Below are positions 62,168 through 64,000 of a DNA stretch of 64,000 nucleotides, one piece after another. Below the pieces are notes generated by a model, which did no database searches, had not been told where the DNA came from, and worked only from the letters and a program-made list of their open reading frames with translations. How positions within the stretch are numbered: position 1 is the stretch's first letter; each line of letters starts with the position of its first letter. This stretch comes from CF-162 sp963667205 (lineage in GTDB: Bacteria; Chloroflexota; Dehalococcoidia; SM23-28-2; RBG-16-64-32): the NCBI GenBank assembly GCA_963667205.1, contig OY762959.1:248001-312000 (forward strand), given 5' to 3'. A program made the position numbers and the translations under genes.

Positions 62168-63175
62168 TCAGGGCTTGATGCTTCGCAGGAGGCTCAGGTA
62201 GGGTGCTTTTCGCGGCTTGAGGCCGGAGCTTGCGCGGCTGAAGGCCGTCTCCTGACTCTGTGTTTCCATCCCCTCAACCTTCCCCCACGAAGGCGAAATG
62301 CTCCAACTGTCCCAGGTCCCCATGGCCCGCCGCGCATCAAGGCCGGCGAAGCCCACGAGAGCTTCGGTCGCGCAGAGTCGAATCAGCTTGTCGAATTCGT
62401 CACGAGGGACGACGTTCTCAGCAAGCTGATCACCGTATCTCCGGATCGTGTCCGAGGCGAAGCGCGACACTCTCGAGGTTCGCGGCCAGGGCGCTCGAAC
62501 CGTGAGGACCAGATGAGTAACGGGGTCTGCTCGAAGGGAGGCGGTCATGTCGGCGGTGTCGGTGCCCCGGGCTTCTGGCTCGTTCTGATTCGCCGCGGAT
62601 GCTGTCCGGTCAATCCTGGCCTCGAACTGGCTCACAATGGACTCCGCCTTGACCTTGCTGAGCACCGTGAGTTCAACGTACCTGACGCGCTCAAGCGTTT
62701 CACGGCCCCTGAGGTGCCCCTTACTGAAGGGCGTCGGTACGATGGACCGAAATCCGGCGGGAAGTCCAAGAAAGGCCCAGAGGAGTACCGATCGCCAATC
62801 GAGCCTCGGATCGAGGTCGGTCAGGGTCTTCAGAGCTCGTGTCCAGTTCGCCGCCCCGAAAGGGACGTCGAGCAGCTCGAAAAATCCCTTGCCGCGCAAT
62901 TCTCCTATGAACTCGGTGTTGAGGCTATTCCCGTCGGGAACCGGAACCTCAACGTGAAGCCGTCCCCGCACATTCGAAAGATAGTCTGAGTAAAACTCTG
63001 TGACGAATGAGCTCTCGATGAACACGCGCTCCCGGGCTGTGGGGTCCAGCTTCAGCAAGGTGACATGCCGACGAACGTCCTCTATCCGGCGCAGCGTGTC
63101 ATCGTCGTGATCCGTGCGTGTGCGTCTGGATCTAATCATCAGAACCGGTCCTCGAAAGATGACCTGCGTCATCAT
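62168..63175 (-). CDS. Element protein of unknown function, downstream of terminase nuclease
   Basis: 335 residues from the ATG at 63175, one base after the stop of the nuclease gene. The start reads MMTQVIFRGPVLMIRSRRTR. Mixed alpha/beta composition with VFIESSFVTEFYSDYLSNVR, LLDVPFGAANWTRALKTLTD and VRYVELTVLSKVKAESIVSQ. No family recognised. Position after a terminase-like gene suggests a head or packaging protein, but nothing in the sequence proves it. Confidence 0.6.
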   Translation of the reverse strand: MMTQVIFRGPVLMIRSRRTRTDHDDDTLRRIEDVRRHVTLLKLDPTARERVFIESSFVTEFYSDYLSNVRGRLHVEVPVPDGNSLNTEFIGELRGKGFFELLDVPFGAANWTRALKTLTDLDPRLDWRSVLLWAFLGLPAGFRSIVPTPFSKGHLRGRETLERVRYVELTVLSKVKAESIVSQFEARIDRTASAANQNEPEARGTDTADMTASLRADPVTHLVLTVRAPWPRTSRVSRFASDTIRRYGDQLAENVVPRDEFDKLIRLCATEALVGFAGLDARRAMGTWDSWSISPSWGKVEGMETQSQETAFSRASSGLKPRKAPYLSLLRSIKP

Positions 63176-63176
63176 C

Positions 63177-63914
63177 TCACCACGCGGCCTCAATCCGGTG
63201 ACTGGGACGGCTGCCCAGCCAGCAGGCCATCGCCAACGCCAGGACCAGATCATCATTCGCGCCTTCTCGCCAATCTGCGGCGGCGCCATATGTGTCGTGC
63301 CCACGTGGGCTGATTCTGGCCTCGCAATTCCCCAGTTCCGCTGTAAGCGTCCCGGCCTCAGCCAGTGTCGATGCGATCCGAAGCGTTCTTTCCTGGAGCA
63401 TCACCTGAATGACGCTGACCAGGTCGCGCTTGGGCAGACGGTAGTGATGCCAGTCTCCATTGACCTGGTCCCCACCGGTGATGGTGATTTCCGAAAGCGG
63501 CGCTGGCAGGCGCGCACGGCGGAGCATGTCGACTACCGGCCGACCCACACCGGTGCTGTCAACGGCCAAGTATGTCCTCCCCCGGAGCGACCTTCTGTTC
63601 ACCAGGTCTGTCACACGAGCGACGATGTCTGGATAGCTAGTGCCAAGCCGGAACCGCTGGAGAAAGCGAACCAGAAACCGGCGTTCCAGACGATCCCAGA
63701 TCACGCACCTCGTCGACGCCAGGAGGCCGCTCCCGTCCCGGGTCCGACGTAGTCGTGAAACCTCTCGCCGGTTAATCGGAATCTCCAGTCGCTCAACTAT
63801 CGCGATGGCGGTGTAGTCCTGAGCCTGGCCCAGGTCCAGGCCGAAAAAGAACGCCCGGCTGAAGGGCTCCGGCTCCGCGTCCGGACCGGCGTTCGTCGTT
63901 GTATCGAGGGTCAT
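63177..63914 (-). CDS. Terminase large-subunit nuclease-like protein (RNase H fold)
   Basis: 245 residues, ATG with AAGGAGG 7 bases upstream. FFGLDLGQAQDYTAIAIVER gives the first acidic residue of the RNase H-like fold. YLAVDSTGVGRPVVDMLRRA and GANDDLVLALAMACWLG give further acidic positions, as in phage large-terminase nuclease domains. No Walker motifs are present, so the packaging ATPase must be a separate gene upstream, outside the window, or this is a stand-alone nuclease. Confidence 0.75.
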   Translation of the reverse strand: MTLDTTTNAGPDAEPEPFSRAFFFGLDLGQAQDYTAIAIVERLEIPINRREVSRLRRTRDGSGLLASTRCVIWDRLERRFLVRFLQRFRLGTSYPDIVARVTDLVNRRSLRGRTYLAVDSTGVGRPVVDMLRRARLPAPLSEITITGGDQVNGDWHHYRLPKRDLVSVIQVMLQERTLRIASTLAEAGTLTAELGNCEARISPRGHDTYGAAADWREGANDDLVLALAMACWLGSRPSHRIEAAW

Positions 63915-63932
63915 CTTGGCCTCCTTGCACTG

Positions 63933-64000
63933 CTACGGGAAGAGCGGAGCCACAGTCGGGTCCAGCGCTTCCATGATGTCGTCATGACCGAAGAGCTGAC
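63933..64000 (-). CDS. 3' end of an upstream element gene
   Basis: The frame reads QLFGHDDIMEALDPTVAPLF before a TAG at 63935-63933, 18 bases before the nuclease start. Only 22 codons are visible; identity unknown, possibly the packaging ATPase. Confidence 0.4.
   Translation of the reverse strand, partial: QLFGHDDIMEALDPTVAPLFP

Overview
The window looks like a piece of a high-GC bacterial chromosome, most likely Chloroflexota (Dehalococcoidia or a relative). This is inferred from the mix of many secreted dockerin-like proteins, CSLREA/beta-helix and YVTN surface proteins, tandem class III CoA-transferases and peptide-type ABC importers. No rRNA or other decisive marker is present.

Layout. 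1-9.1 kb: housekeeping genes (GNAT, maf, RNA uracil methyltransferase, a DRTGG-type P-loop protein, alanine dehydrogenase, tRNA-Phe), a large CSLREA/beta-helix/dockerin surface protein and a 5'-3' exonuclease. 9.4-14.4 kb: peptide ABC importer (lipoprotein plus two permeases) and a CoA-transferase. 14.4-23.7 kb: MacB/FtsX-type ABC exporter, lipB with E1beta, E1alpha and E3 of a 2-oxoacid dehydrogenase (no E2), and an acyl-CoA dehydrogenase. 23.8-28.4 kb: small genes, an orphan NrdR-like regulator, and a decayed mobile element bracketed by tRNA-Lys repeats with a broken integrase. 28.4-46.4 kb: a catabolic island made of a rightward operon (acyl dehydratase, peptide-type binding protein, double CoA-transferase) and a convergent leftward operon of 11 genes (four acyl-CoA dehydrogenases in two pairs, double CoA-transferase, enoyl-CoA hydratase, two permeases, two small MaoC-type proteins, a cyclase-family protein). 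It plausibly imports a compound, activates it with CoA and beta-oxidises it.

46.5-55.7 kb: a surface-protein island. A cohesin-like membrane-anchored protein sits among four complete or frameshifted dockerin-like proteins and one dockerin fragment. One dockerin protein is fused in frame behind a complete tyrosine recombinase. 55.9-58.1 kb: a glutamate-1-semialdehyde-aminomutase-like gene flanked by two tRNA-Leu 3' remnants, then tRNA-Gln and tRNA-Asn. 58.1-64 kb: a prophage or integrative element abutting tRNA-Asn, with a serine recombinase, a chain of genes joined by 4-base stop/start overlaps (XRE regulator, excisionase, two zinc proteins, RecA-fold ATPase, small protein) and a terminase-nuclease-like gene.

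The two strongest candidates for something new are the cohesin/dockerin surface system with its recombinase fusion and the catabolic island. A caution applies throughout: several frameshifts and tRNA differences are each explained by one base missing from a short homopolymer run (GG to G, AA to A and so on). Some genes called broken here may therefore be intact in the organism.
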